This document shows, in pieces, positions 42,425-51,189 of a stretch of 64,000 bases of DNA. The position numbers and the translations under genes are program-made. How positions within the stretch are numbered: position 1 is the stretch's first letter; each line of letters begins with the position of its first letter. The notes beneath the pieces are model-generated. The model was not told where the DNA came from, ran no database searches, and was given only the letters and a program-made list of their open reading frames with translations. The DNA comes from Bacillota bacterium (GTDB taxonomy: Bacteria; Bacillota; Clostridia; Christensenellales; SZUA-584), in the NCBI GenBank assembly GCA_023428025.1, contig JAEYZN010000036.1:1-64000 (forward strand), read 5' to 3'.

Positions 42425-44737
42425 TTGAAAAAACAATTTCAGGTGAGCGGCGTATGCCCCGGCTGCGCTGCCGGCATCGAAGAACAGTTAAGCCAGCTCA
42501 AAGGCGTGGAAAGCGCGGCTTTGGACATGGTCTCCGGCACGCTTTTCATGGAATCGTCCGGCGAATGGACGCCCGCGCTCACCCAAGATATTGAAGAAAC
42601 CGTCAGCCGCCTGGAGCCTGGCGCGACTTTGACTGAGACCGGCACGGGCCAGCCGACCTCACGCACCATCTATCTGAAAGGGTTGGATTGCGCGGACTGC
42701 GCCGCCAAGATCGAACACGCGGTGTCGCGGCTGGCGGATGTGCGTTCGGCATCCGTCAATGTGCTTGGCCAGGAAATGGTGATTGAGGCCGGGGACGCCG
42801 CCGCGCTGCCCGGCCTCCTGCGGCAGGCCGCCAAAATCGCGGCGGACGTTGAGCCGGGCATCACCGTATCCTATTCCAAAGAGAAGGATGATCAATCCGA
42901 GCGTCTGTCCCGGCGGCTCTACTGGATCGCGATGGGTATTGGCGTGGCGCTGTTTGCCGCCGCCCTGCTGGTCCCCGCGCCCGCGTGGCTCAATCTGGCG
43001 TTTTACATCGCCAGCTACCTGCTCATCGGCGGGCAGGTGGTCTGGGAGGCGCTGAAGAACATCACCCGGGGCAAGGTGTTCGACGAGAACTTCCTGATGA
43101 GCCTGGCCACCATCAGCGCTTTCGCGATCGGCGAATACCCCGAGGGCGTGGCGGTGATGTTGTTCTACCAGGTGGGCGAAGCGTTCCAGCGGGCCGCCGT
43201 GGGGCGGTCGCAGCGGTCCATCTCGGCGCTCCGGGATATCCGCCCCGATACGGCCAACCTCATCACGCCGGGCGGAACAATTGAGGTGTCACCCGAGACG
43301 GTGGGCGTGGGCGAGCGGATACTGGTGAAACCGGGCGAGCGCATCCCGCTGGACGGCGTCGTGCTGGAGGGCGTGTCTGCGCTGGATACCTCCGCTCTCA
43401 CGGGCGAATCACTCCCGCGGGACGTGGAACCCGGCAGCAGCGTGCTGTCCGGCTCCATCAACCAAAGCGGCCTGCTGACCATCGAGGTCGCCAAGGAATT
43501 CGGCGCGTCCACCATTGCCAAGATACTGGAGCTGGTGCAGAGCGCGGGCAGTAAAAAGGCCCCGGCGGAGCGGTTCATCACCAAGTTCTCGCGGTATTAC
43601 ACGCCCGCCGTGGTGATCGCCGCGCTGCTGCTGGCCGTGGTTCCGCCGCTGTTCGTGCCGGGCGCGCTGTTCTCCGACTGGCTGAACCGGGCGCTGGTGT
43701 TCCTCGTGGTATCCTGTCCGTGCGCGCTGGTGATATCCATTCCGCTGGGGTTCTTCGGCGGCATCGGCGGCGCATCCCGCCACGGCATACTGGTAAAGGG
43801 CAGCAACTATCTTGAGGCGATGGGCCGTGTGGACACCGTGGTGTTCGACAAGACGGGCACGCTGACGGAAGGCCGTTTCACCGTGTCCCACGTGGAGGGC
43901 GGAGACGATGTGCTGCGCTACGCGGCCCACGCCGAGATACATTCCAACCACCCCATCGCGGTATCCATCCGCAGGGCGTACAAAGGCGCGCTCGACGAAG
44001 CCGCCGTGACGGAGCTGGAGGAAGTGGCGGGCCGCGGCATCAGCGCCAGGGTGGGCGATGCGCGGGTGCTGGCGGGCAACGAGAAGCTGATGAAGCTTAA
44101 CGGCATCCATGTCCCCTCCGTCGACAAGGCAGGCACCGTGGCATACATCGCCGTGGACGGCAAATATGCCGGGTATATCGTAATTTCCGACCAGGTGCGG
44201 CGGGACAGCGCCGACGCGATCCGCGCCCTTAAGAGCATGGGTGTGAAAAACACGGTGATGCTGACGGGCGACAGCCGCGCGGTGGCTGAAAAGACCGCCG
44301 CAGAGCTGGGCATCGATACATTCTACGCGGAGCTGCTGCCGCACCAGAAGGTGGAGAAGCTGGAGGAGCTGCGCAGCGGGCGCACCGGCAAGGGCAAGCT
44401 GGCGTTCGTGGGCGACGGCATCAACGACGCGCCGGTGCTGGCGCTGGCGGATGTCGGCATCGCGATGGGCGGCGGCGGCGCGGACGCGGCAATCGAGGCG
44501 GCGGATATCGTGCTGATGAAGGACGAACCCACCAGGCTGGTGTCGCTGATGCGCATATCGCGAAAGACGGGCCGCATCGTCTGGCAGAACATCCTGTTCG
44601 CGCTGGGCGTGAAGGGCGTCATCCTGCTGCTGGGCGCGATGGGCATCGCCACGATGTGGGAGGCGGTGTTCGGCGACGTGGGCGTCGCGGTGCTCGCGAT
44701 ACTCAACGCCATGCGCGCGATGCGCGTGCCGAAGTAA
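42425..44737 (+). CDS. Heavy-metal-exporting P1B-type ATPase (Zn/Cd/Pb type)
   Basis: 770 residues from TTG 42425. Two N-terminal HMA domains: the first with a GVCPGCAAG site, the second with GLDCADCA (about residues 80-88). Membrane helices flank the CPC motif in VSCPCALVIS (about 430), the phosphorylation site is DKTGTLT (about 475), the HP motif SNHPIAV and the hinge GDGINDAPVLALADVG follow. The CPC site with the late-helix Lys/Gly pattern indicates Zn/Cd/Pb rather than Cu. Followed by a terminator. Confidence 0.93.
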   Translation: MKKQFQVSGVCPGCAAGIEEQLSQLKGVESAALDMVSGTLFMESSGEWTPALTQDIEETVSRLEPGATLTETGTGQPTSRTIYLKGLDCADCAAKIEHAVSRLADVRSASVNVLGQEMVIEAGDAAALPGLLRQAAKIAADVEPGITVSYSKEKDDQSERLSRRLYWIAMGIGVALFAAALLVPAPAWLNLAFYIASYLLIGGQVVWEALKNITRGKVFDENFLMSLATISAFAIGEYPEGVAVMLFYQVGEAFQRAAVGRSQRSISALRDIRPDTANLITPGGTIEVSPETVGVGERILVKPGERIPLDGVVLEGVSALDTSALTGESLPRDVEPGSSVLSGSINQSGLLTIEVAKEFGASTIAKILELVQSAGSKKAPAERFITKFSRYYTPAVVIAALLLAVVPPLFVPGALFSDWLNRALVFLVVSCPCALVISIPLGFFGGIGGASRHGILVKGSNYLEAMGRVDTVVFDKTGTLTEGRFTVSHVEGGDDVLRYAAHAEIHSNHPIAVSIRRAYKGALDEAAVTELEEVAGRGISARVGDARVLAGNEKLMKLNGIHVPSVDKAGTVAYIAVDGKYAGYIVISDQVRRDSADAIRALKSMGVKNTVMLTGDSRAVAEKTAAELGIDTFYAELLPHQKVEKLEELRSGRTGKGKLAFVGDGINDAPVLALADVGIAMGGGGADAAIEAADIVLMKDEPTRLVSLMRISRKTGRIVWQNILFALGVKGVILLLGAMGIATMWEAVFGDVGVAVLAILNAMRAMRVPK

Positions 44738-44764
44738 ATAAGAGTCAATCACAAAAAAACAGAA

Positions 44765-44802
44765 ACGCGGGCACTGCATTTTCAGTCGCCCGCGCTTTTT
44801 AT
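44765..44802. terminator. Terminator between the metal ATPase and the HD-GYP gene
   Basis: GCGGGC and GCCCGC arms face each other around a 14-nt loop with TTTTTATT on the plus-strand side and A's on the left, so it may serve both convergent genes. Confidence 0.65.
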
Positions 44803-44813
44803 TATATGGCTTA

Positions 44814-45440
44814 TCATGTACAATACGGCGTCACCACAATGTCCCAGTCCTGCACGATCCTTTCCACAATATCCGGATCGTACATCACGCCGCTGTTTCT
44901 CAATATCTCTTCCCGGCAAGCCTGCTGGCTGAGCGGCCTTCTGTAAGGCCTTTCGCTCAGCATGGAGTCGATCGAGTCGCATACCGCAATGATCCGGCTC
45001 CCCAGCGGAATCTCATACTCTTTAAGGCCGTCGGGATAACCCTGTCCGTTCCACTTCTCGTGGTGGTGCCGTACGATCCCGGCGATTTCACTGAGTTCCG
45101 CCGCCTGCCCCAGTATTTCCGCGCCGATGCGCGGGTGCTGGCGGATGCTGGCCCACTCGTCATCATTGAGCGGGCCCGGCTTGGTGAGGACGGCATCCGG
45201 CACGCCGATTTTCCCGATATCGTGCACGTGGGCGGCCATGTGGATCATCTCCGTTTGCTCGTCGGTCAGCCCGAGCGATCGGCACGCCTGCTCCGCCATG
45301 TCGCTGACGCGCAGGGAATGGTCTGCCGTGAAATGGTCCTTGGTTTCCAGTGCGGCCACGACCCTTTCCACCAGATCATGATAGAGCGTTGCGCGCCGCG
45401 GCTTGTCCATCGTTACTTCGTTACCCCTGTTCCTGTTCAT
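44814..45440 (-). CDS. HD-GYP domain phosphodiesterase
   Basis: 208 residues, a stand-alone HD-GYP domain. Conserved sites: the HD pair in AAHVHDIGKIGVPD, HPRIGAEIL, and the signature HHEKWNGQGYPDGL (GYP). Such domains hydrolyse cyclic di-GMP or related dinucleotides. No receiver or sensor domain is attached. The start is uncertain: ATG 45440 (GGCGGAG upstream, short spacing) or ATG 45410. Confidence 0.9.
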   Translation of the reverse strand: MNRNRGNEVTMDKPRRATLYHDLVERVVAALETKDHFTADHSLRVSDMAEQACRSLGLTDEQTEMIHMAAHVHDIGKIGVPDAVLTKPGPLNDDEWASIRQHPRIGAEILGQAAELSEIAGIVRHHHEKWNGQGYPDGLKEYEIPLGSRIIAVCDSIDSMLSERPYRRPLSQQACREEILRNSGVMYDPDIVERIVQDWDIVVTPYCT

Positions 45441-45460
45441 CTTCTCCGCCGGACGTTACA

Positions 45461-45487
45461 GGAAAGGCCGGACAACCCGGCCTTTCC
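45461..45487. terminator. GC-rich hairpin after flavodoxin
   Basis: GGAAAGGCCGG and CCGGCCTTTCC form an 11-bp stem with a 5-nt loop; no T tract, so termination is only possible. Confidence 0.4.
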
Positions 45488-45543
45488 CATTGTGATTGGA
45501 TCACCCTTAACGGGTATGAGGATATATATGTGCCAGCAAAAAC

Positions 45544-45981
45544 TTAACTCTGAGCCAAACGGGCAGACCATTCGGCGATCTGCGCTTTGTAATCGTCGAT
45601 CTCCCCGTCGATCTTGAAGGATTCGGCAACGATGACCGCACCGCTTTCCTTCGCTTTCGCCTCGATCTTGTCGACCGCCTCGCAGAAATTGTCCGGGAAC
45701 ATGGCGCTGTCTCCGCAGCCGAACACCGCCGTCTTTTTGCCGCTGAACTGATCGGCTGACATATCGTCATAGAAATTGAAGTAGTCGTCCTGAAGATCGC
45801 CCTGCCCCCAGGTGGACGACCCCAGCACCACCAGATCATAGGACAGGACAGTTTCCGCTTTTGCGCGTGCCACGTCAACCACCTCAGTCTGCAGACCAGC
45901 CGCAGCCAGGGCTTCTCCAACCCAGCCCGCCACCGTCTGGGTGTTCCCCGTGGACGAACCATAAATCACTACCGCTTTCAT
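45544..45981 (-). CDS. Flavodoxin
   Basis: 145 residues. The FMN phosphate loop YGSSTGNTQTVA is at residues 7-18, the isoalloxazine loops are VLGSSTWGQGDLQDDY and FGCGDSAMFPDNFCEAVD. Electron carrier that often replaces ferredoxin under iron limitation. It lies 10 nt after DUF3793 on the same transcript, behind two perfect operator palindromes shared in type with feoAB, which fits an iron-starvation role. Confidence 0.94.
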   Translation of the reverse strand: MKAVVIYGSSTGNTQTVAGWVGEALAAAGLQTEVVDVARAKAETVLSYDLVVLGSSTWGQGDLQDDYFNFYDDMSADQFSGKKTAVFGCGDSAMFPDNFCEAVDKIEAKAKESGAVIVAESFKIDGEIDDYKAQIAEWSARLAQS

Positions 45982-45991
45982 ACTGCCTCCT

Positions 45992-46564
45992 TTAAATATT
46001 GTTGCAACATGCCTGTTTCATCATGTTCCTGACATCATTTCGCGCGGCTTTATACGCATAATAGATACTCTCGGACGGCCGCACATCCCCGTACATCCTC
46101 CAGCCCATCGTCTTGCGGTAAGGGATGGGCGCGCCCATAAAGCCATAGACATCTTTGAGCGGATAGCCCAGGAACAGTCCGATCTCATGCGGATATTCGT
46201 TCTTCCGCATCCTGCTTGCCAGACACGCCACGTGATCATTCACCGTGCCTGCCGCCGGGTATCCCAGCCGCATCAGGCAACGCTTCGTCTTGGGTTCCGC
46301 CAATACCTTAGCGAGGCTTTCACTGTGGTAAATCAACAGCTGCACCCGGCCTTCGCCGCATTTGACCATCTCATAAGCGATCCCGCTGCTCTTATCAAAG
46401 CAGTTCCAGCAAAAGATCAATACCCTGCCGGATACATTGAGCAGGCTGGCCGGTTTGATGCCGAGCACCGTGGGGCCAATCTTCTCGATAAAGGATATTA
46501 TCTCATTGTCATCCTTATGGTGACTCATCAATTTTTCGATCAACGCAAAGCTTTCTTGTTGCAT
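45992..46564 (-). CDS. DUF3793 family protein
   Basis: 190 residues from ATG 46564 (GGGAG upstream). An in-frame start at 46615 would place an operator palindrome inside the gene and is rejected. Family landmarks: GPTVLGIKPASLLNV, FCWNCFDKSSGIAYEMV, LLIYHSE, LMRLGYP, EIGLFLGYPLKDVYGFMG and the Cys-bearing C-terminus QACCNN. DUF3793 has no established function. Cotranscribed with flavodoxin and sharing the feoAB operator, so a role in iron limitation or heme/iron handling is inferred. Confidence 0.85.
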   Translation of the reverse strand: MQQESFALIEKLMSHHKDDNEIISFIEKIGPTVLGIKPASLLNVSGRVLIFCWNCFDKSSGIAYEMVKCGEGRVQLLIYHSESLAKVLAEPKTKRCLMRLGYPAAGTVNDHVACLASRMRKNEYPHEIGLFLGYPLKDVYGFMGAPIPYRKTMGWRMYGDVRPSESIYYAYKAARNDVRNMMKQACCNNI

Positions 46565-46588
46565 ACGTCTCCCGGCTGCCCCACAATA

Positions 46589-46677
46589 GTTAGCACGCGC
46601 TAACTCGATGAACATTTTTTAAAGTTAGCTTTTGCTAACTTCTGCTTTATTCTATAGTATACTATAAGAAAAGTCAA
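46589..46677 (-). promoter_or_regulatory. DUF3793-flavodoxin promoter with two perfect operator palindromes
   Basis: Minus-strand TTGACT (46677-46672), 17-nt spacer, TAGAAT (46654-46649). GTTAGCTTTTGCTAAC (46624-46639) lies at the start point and GTTAGCACGCGCTAAC (46589-46604) 35 bp downstream; both have perfect 6-bp arms. Confidence 0.78.
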
Positions 46678-46774
46678 GCCTTTTATGCGCTGGCAAAAGA
46701 GAAATCCAACAATCGGAGAAGCTTCTCCGTGGACCATTTTCAAACGAAAAGCCGTGGTTGTACGTCTTCTGCCT

Positions 46775-46971
46775 CAGAGTATCAAAAAGTCTTAATATAA
46801 AATTCGTGGGCAAGACGGGCTTTGTTTGACCCTAAAAAGCTTCGCTTTGTGGGGACCCCAGCCCGTGCAGCCCACACCTTGCGGTTTTGCGCAGTTTCGA
46901 ATGTCAGAGGAACAAGCAAAACCGGAAAACTGTCGGAAAACCGCAAGGTTTTTCGACAAGCTAAAAGCGGA
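46775..46971 (+). repeat. Long dispersed intergenic repeat A, copy 1
   Basis: About 195 bp, closely similar to the reverse complement of 63273-63454. Shared blocks include TCTT-TATAAAATTCG, GGGACCCCAGCCC, GCAGCCCACACCTTGCGG and TTTTGCGCAG. It is rich in short internal inverted repeats, has no transposase and carries the CCCCAAAA module. It occupies most of the 46678-47017 gap, in which no gene is seen. Confidence 0.8.
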
Positions 46972-47017
46972 GGGTTATACGCCCTCCGCCTGAACTGTCT
47001 CGTCTGAGGTATTCGCC

Positions 47018-48298
47018 TTACAGCGCCTGCTCCAGCTCATAGATGATATCGTCGATATGCTCGGTGCCGATGGACAGCCGGATTGTGTTCGGCTTGATGC
47101 CCTGCTCCAGCAGTTCCTGATCGTTCAGCTGCGAATGCGTGGTGCTGGCCGGATGGATCACGAGAGACTTGACGTCCGCCACGTTGGCCAGCAGCGAAAA
47201 CAGCTTCAGCTTCTTGATGAACGCGACAGCCGCATCTCTTCCACCCTTGATTTCGAATGTGAATATTGAGCCCGCGCCGTTCGGGAAGTACTTCTTGTAC
47301 AGCTTGTGATGCGGATGGTCGCTCAGCACCGGATGGTTCACCTGCTCCACATTGGGATGGTGCTGCAGGAACTTGATAACCTTGAGCGTGTTCTCCACAT
47401 GGCGTTCCACGCGCAGCGACAGCGTTTCCAGCCCCTGCAGGAACAGGAATGCGTTGAACGGGCTGAGCGCCGAACCGGTATCACGCAGCAGCGTCACGCG
47501 CGCCTTGATGATGTAGGCCGCCGCGCCCACCGCTTCCACGAATTTCACGCCGTGGTAGCTGGGGCTGGGCTCCGTGAGGCCGGGGAATTTGCCGGACGCC
47601 GCCCAGTCGAACTTGCCGCTGTCCACGATCACGCCGCCGATGGAGGTGCCGTGGCCGCCGATGAACTTGGTCGCCGAATGCACCACGATGTCCGCGCCGT
47701 ATTCGATGGGGCGGAGCAGGTAGGGCGTGGTGAACGTGTTGTCGATGATAAGCGGAATGCCGTGCTTATGGGCGATATTCGCCACCGCTTCAATGTCTAT
47801 AATGGTGGAGTTGGGGTTGCCGAGGCTCTCGATGAACAGCGCCTTGGTGTTGGGCTGGATCGCCGCCTCAAAGCTGCCTTCCACATCCGGGTCCACAAAC
47901 GTCACGTCGATGCCGAATTCCTTGAACGTGTGCGCAAACAGGTTGTAGGTGCCGCCGTACAGCGTGTTGGCCGACACGATGTGGTCGCCCGAGCGCGCGA
48001 TGTTCTGGATCGCGTATGTGACCGCGGCCGAACCGCTGGACAGCGCCAGCGCGCCGATGCCGCCTTCCAGCGCGGCAATGCGCTTCTCGAACACGTCCGA
48101 CGTCGGGTTCATGATACGGGTGTAGATGTTGCCCGGTTCTGTCAGGCCAAAGCGTGCGGCGGCCGACTCGGGGGTGGGGAACACATACGAGGTCGTCTGA
48201 TAGATCGGGACGGCTCTGGCATCCGTTGCCGGGTCGGGAGACTCCTGCCCTACGTGAAGCTGAAGGGTTTCGAATTTGTACTGTCTGTCGCTTGCCAT
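47018..48298 (-). CDS. metY: O-acetylhomoserine sulfhydrylase (MetY)
   Basis: 426 residues, Cys/Met-metabolism PLP enzyme family. FETLQLHVGQESPDPATDAR is the MetY-type start, SGSAAVTYAIQNIARSGDHI the cofactor phosphate region, and the PLP Lys is in VVHSATKFIGGHGTSIGG. NGAGSIFTFEIKGG and LLANVADVKSLVIHPAST are diagnostic of MetY over MetB. Makes homocysteine from O-acetylhomoserine and sulfide, fitting MetA in this window. Own promoter; Rrf2 gene upstream. Confidence 0.95.
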   Translation of the reverse strand: MASDRQYKFETLQLHVGQESPDPATDARAVPIYQTTSYVFPTPESAAARFGLTEPGNIYTRIMNPTSDVFEKRIAALEGGIGALALSSGSAAVTYAIQNIARSGDHIVSANTLYGGTYNLFAHTFKEFGIDVTFVDPDVEGSFEAAIQPNTKALFIESLGNPNSTIIDIEAVANIAHKHGIPLIIDNTFTTPYLLRPIEYGADIVVHSATKFIGGHGTSIGGVIVDSGKFDWAASGKFPGLTEPSPSYHGVKFVEAVGAAAYIIKARVTLLRDTGSALSPFNAFLFLQGLETLSLRVERHVENTLKVIKFLQHHPNVEQVNHPVLSDHPHHKLYKKYFPNGAGSIFTFEIKGGRDAAVAFIKKLKLFSLLANVADVKSLVIHPASTTHSQLNDQELLEQGIKPNTIRLSIGTEHIDDIIYELEQAL

Positions 48299-48340
48299 CG
48301 GTTCTTTCTCCTTTATCGCATATATTTCATATATCCTTTA

Positions 48341-48383
48341 TATGATTTTTCTATACTGTAATTCCTCTTTCAGTTTTTGTCAA
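48341..48383 (-). promoter_or_regulatory. metY promoter
   Basis: Minus-strand TTGACA (48383-48378), 17-nt spacer, TACAGT (48360-48355). Downstream the leader contains the imperfect inverted repeat CATATA/TATATG (about 48321-48343), a possible Rrf2-type operator. No SAM riboswitch is seen. Confidence 0.6.
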
Positions 48384-48452
48384 GAGGTGTTTCATACTTT
48401 TTTTATAGGATTTAATCATAATGCCGAAACCAGTCGGGAATTGACTGAAAAA

Positions 48453-48881
48453 CTACAGGTTTGTCATAACGGCGCGCTGTTTTTCCGCGAGCTGCGCCAG
48501 AGAGATATTGTCCACAACGCCGCTGACCGCATCGTCTATCTGCTTCCACACATCCAGCGTGACGCATTGGCTGCAGCGCGGGCACTGGTTGGGCTCGTCC
48601 TCCATGCACTTCACGGGCACCAGGCTGCCCTCTATCGTGCGGAGTATCATGCCCACGGTATACTCCTCCGCCTGTTTCGCGAGCTTATAGCCGCCCTGGG
48701 CGCCGCGCGCGCTTCTCACGAAACCGGCCCGGCTGAGTACGGTGATGATCTGCTCGAGGTATTTTTCGGAGATCTCCTGCCGCGCGGCCACGCTTTTGAT
48801 CGTGATGTAATCATCACCGCCGACCGCGGCCAGGTCCACCATCAGGCGCAGCGCATAGCGCCCTCGTGTCGATATCTTCAT
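48453..48881 (-). CDS. Rrf2-family regulator with Cys cluster
   Basis: 142 residues. MKISTRGRYALRLMVDLAAV and SARGAQGGYKLAKQAEEYTV form the winged helix. The C-terminal CMEDEPNQCPRCSQC contains four Cys, a candidate iron-sulfur site as in IscR. It is directly upstream of metY on the same strand, so it probably controls metY. Third Rrf2 protein within 11 kb. Confidence 0.9.
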   Translation of the reverse strand: MKISTRGRYALRLMVDLAAVGGDDYITIKSVAARQEISEKYLEQIITVLSRAGFVRSARGAQGGYKLAKQAEEYTVGMILRTIEGSLVPVKCMEDEPNQCPRCSQCVTLDVWKQIDDAVSGVVDNISLAQLAEKQRAVMTNL

Positions 48882-48933
48882 ACGGCCACCTTATTAAATA
48901 TGATTAAGATCATTCTACAACATAAGCGGCTGT

Positions 48934-49716
48934 TTATTCAAGGCCGTCGCTCTGCTCCGCCGCCGTTCCCGCGATGTCGCGGATCACCTCGCCCGCGAGT
49001 ATCAGCCCGGCCACCGACGGTACGAACGCCACGCTGCCGGGCACCTGCCGCCGCACGTTGCATTTGCGCTTGGTGTCCGGCGGGCAGACGCAGCCGCTGC
49101 GGCAGCCGGAATCGTCGTCGTCCTGCAACGGAATGGGCGGTTCCTTGGAATACACCACCTTGAGCGCCGGGATGCCCCGGTTTTTCAGCTCGCGCCGCAT
49201 CACCTTGGCCAGCGGGCACACCGAGGTCTCGTAGATATCCGCCACCTCAAAGCGCGTCGCGTCCAGCTTGTTGCCCGCGCCCATGCAGCTGATGATGGGC
49301 ACGCCCGCCGCCCGCGCCCGCTCCACCAGCGTCAGCTTGGACGACACCGTGTCGATGGCGTCCACGATATAGGTGTAGCGCGACAGATCGAATTCGTCCG
49401 CGTTCTGCGCGGTATAAAAGCAGGTGTTGGCCTCCACCTGGCATTTAGGGTTGATGGAGAGTATGCGTGCCTTCGCCGCCTCCACCTTGTTCTTCCCCAC
49501 CGTCTCCCGCGTGGCGATCAGCTGGCGGTTGATGTTGGTCAGACACACCTTGTCGTCGTCAAACAGCGCGAGGCCGCCCACGCCGCTGCGCGCCAGCGCC
49601 TCCACGGTATATGAGCCCACGCCGCCGATACCGAATACCGCCACCACTGCGTCCTTCAGTTTATCCATGCCCGCCTTGCCCAGCAGGCGCTCTGTTCTGG
49701 AAAATGGTCCCGGCAT
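48934..49716 (-). CDS. tcdA: tRNA threonylcarbamoyladenosine dehydratase (TcdA, ThiF family)
   Basis: 260 residues. The adenylating Rossmann motif VAVFGIGGVGSYTVEALARSG is near residue 28, DDDKVCLTNINRQ follows, and the metal-type Cys set SGCRSGCVCPPDTKRKC and the LAGEVIRDIAG C-terminus match TcdA/CsdL. Forms cyclic t6A at position 37 of ANN-decoding tRNAs. 11 nt downstream of the RidA gene. Confidence 0.93.
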   Translation of the reverse strand: MPGPFSRTERLLGKAGMDKLKDAVVAVFGIGGVGSYTVEALARSGVGGLALFDDDKVCLTNINRQLIATRETVGKNKVEAAKARILSINPKCQVEANTCFYTAQNADEFDLSRYTYIVDAIDTVSSKLTLVERARAAGVPIISCMGAGNKLDATRFEVADIYETSVCPLAKVMRRELKNRGIPALKVVYSKEPPIPLQDDDDSGCRSGCVCPPDTKRKCNVRRQVPGSVAFVPSVAGLILAGEVIRDIAGTAAEQSDGLE

Positions 49717-49727
49717 AGTGCCTCCCG

Positions 49728-50111
49728 CTATTTCTTTACCGCGATGGCTTCGATCTCCACGCGCGCGTCACGCGGCAAGCCGGCCACCGCCACGCAGGAA
49801 CGCGCCGGGTACGGCACCGGAAAATATTTCGCGTACACGCCGTTCACCGCCGTGAAGTCCGCCATGTCCCGCAGAAACACCGTCGTTTTCACCACGTCCT
49901 CAAAGCCGAGGCCCGCCGCCGACAGTATCGCGCCCACGTTGTCCAGCACTCTTGCGGCCTGCGTTTCCACGTCGCCTTCCACCAGCACGCCGCTCGCAGG
50001 GTCCAAAGGCGTCTGCCCGGACACAAAGAGGAAATCCCCCGCTTTGATGGCCTGTGAATACGGCCCGATCGCCGCCGGGGCCTGATCTGTGGATATATCC
50101 TGTTTGCTCAT
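49728..50111 (-). CDS. ridA: RidA family enamine/imine deaminase
   Basis: 127 residues from ATG 50111, with GGAGG upstream. IGPYSQAIKAGDFLFVSGQ is the family start, and the substrate Arg is in VPYPARSCVAVAGLPRDARVEI. Hydrolyses reactive 2-aminoacrylate released by PLP enzymes. Forms a short operon with tcdA. Confidence 0.94.
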   Translation of the reverse strand: MSKQDISTDQAPAAIGPYSQAIKAGDFLFVSGQTPLDPASGVLVEGDVETQAARVLDNVGAILSAAGLGFEDVVKTTVFLRDMADFTAVNGVYAKYFPVPYPARSCVAVAGLPRDARVEIEAIAVKK

Positions 50112-50225
50112 ATGGCACCTCCGCAAAAAATGAAAATCCATATATAAATAGTATGCCTCATCGTATGCCAAATTCATGGCGTTGTCAAGTTGTCCGGGGG
50201 GTGGTCCCTGTTCCCCCACAGAATC

Positions 50226-50265
50226 AAAAAAGCGGCCCTGTTTCAAAGCGGAGCCGCCGTTGACC
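50226..50265 (-). terminator. Terminator after the cohesin-like gene
   Basis: On the minus strand GCGGC...GCCGC with a long loop is followed by TTTTTT, just after the stop codon at 50272. Confidence 0.6.
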
Positions 50266-50271
50266 GAAGTG

Positions 50272-51132
50272 CTACCTGTGCTTTTGCATCATTCTTTTAT
50301 ACTCCGCGCGTGTCATGACCACATCCGTTTCCCAAACCTGCACGATTTCCCCGCCACCGCGGTCTTCCTTCCGTTTGAACAGGCCGATCCGGAGCAGGCG
50401 CATGGCGGCGAACGCGGCGGCCAGCAGACACGCCAACACCAGCAATATCAGCACGGCAGGCGGCAGCTTCCAGCCGGATGCCTGTACCGCCGAAGCGTCC
50501 GAAACATCCATCGTTTCCGGCGCCGCCAACGGCAGCTTGTCCGCGTTGTCCATCACGCCCGCCAGCGGGACCGGCGTGGGGCTGGCGGTCGGCGTGGGGT
50601 CCGGTGTGGGGCTGGGCTCTTCAAGCAGAATGACCGCGGGGCTTTCTTCCGGAACAGCCTCTGCCGTCTCTTCAACCGGCTGCGTTTTCGTCGGTTTGGC
50701 CGGGCCGGATATCACGTCGGCGATCAGGCTGCCGTAAAACAGACCGACCGTTTCGTTGTATTCCGCGTCCAGCACCACGTACTCACCGCTGGTCGACAGC
50801 GTGGCCGTATCTCCCCGCCGCGCGTCGTCTTTTACGCGCACCACGATGGTCCCCTGCACGCTGTCTCCACTGGTGTTGTCGGGTATGGTGTCGTACAGCA
50901 GGCCTTCCCCGCCCGACACGATTTCGAACGCGCCGCCCGCCGTGACCGAGGCGATGCGCGCTGCCGCCGCCTCTTTGACGTTGATCGTATACGTGAACAT
51001 GTAGGTCTCCCCGGCCCTGACGTTCGTCTTGCCGGAAAACCTGACGGACGCTGACGATGCGGCCTGCGCCGTCATGATGGCCGTCAGCATCACAGTCATC
51101 AGCACCAGCAGCGCCGCGGCTGTTTTCTTCAT
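50272..51132 (-). CDS. Membrane-anchored cohesin-like surface protein
   Basis: 286 residues from ATG 51132: signal peptide (KKTAAALLVLMTVMLTAIM, to about residue 25), a beta-sandwich of about 110 residues starting SVRFSGKTNVRAGETYMFTY that resembles cohesin/CARDB-like modules, a Pro/Thr linker with SPTPDPTPTASPTPVP, one membrane helix (PPAVLILLVLACLLAAAFAA, about 225-245) and a short cytoplasmic tail. It follows the dockerin-bearing NlpC/P60 gene by 57 bp. Cohesin identity is inferred from fold pattern and partner; another adhesive beta-sandwich is possible. An in-frame ATG at 51141 is an alternative start. Confidence 0.7.
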   Translation of the reverse strand: MKKTAAALLVLMTVMLTAIMTAQAASSASVRFSGKTNVRAGETYMFTYTINVKEAAAARIASVTAGGAFEIVSGGEGLLYDTIPDNTSGDSVQGTIVVRVKDDARRGDTATLSTSGEYVVLDAEYNETVGLFYGSLIADVISGPAKPTKTQPVEETAEAVPEESPAVILLEEPSPTPDPTPTASPTPVPLAGVMDNADKLPLAAPETMDVSDASAVQASGWKLPPAVLILLVLACLLAAAFAAMRLLRIGLFKRKEDRGGGEIVQVWETDVVMTRAEYKRMMQKHR

Positions 51133-51189
51133 CCCACTCATCCCCCTGCCAGATTCGTTTGCGCCGGTCTGTTGGCGCATTACCATGCT

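Noticed and set aside
46565..46615. Longer start of DUF3793 at 46615
   Set aside because: Would include the perfect operator palindrome in the coding region; ATG 46564 has a ribosome binding site and fits the family start.
46822..47007. 61-residue ORF similar to an ORF at 63140-63466
   Set aside because: The peptide similarity comes from the dispersed repeat A lying in both places; no initiation signals.
48299..48452. SAM riboswitch before metY
   Set aside because: No K-turn or conserved SAM-I core sequences; the leader is short and AT-rich.
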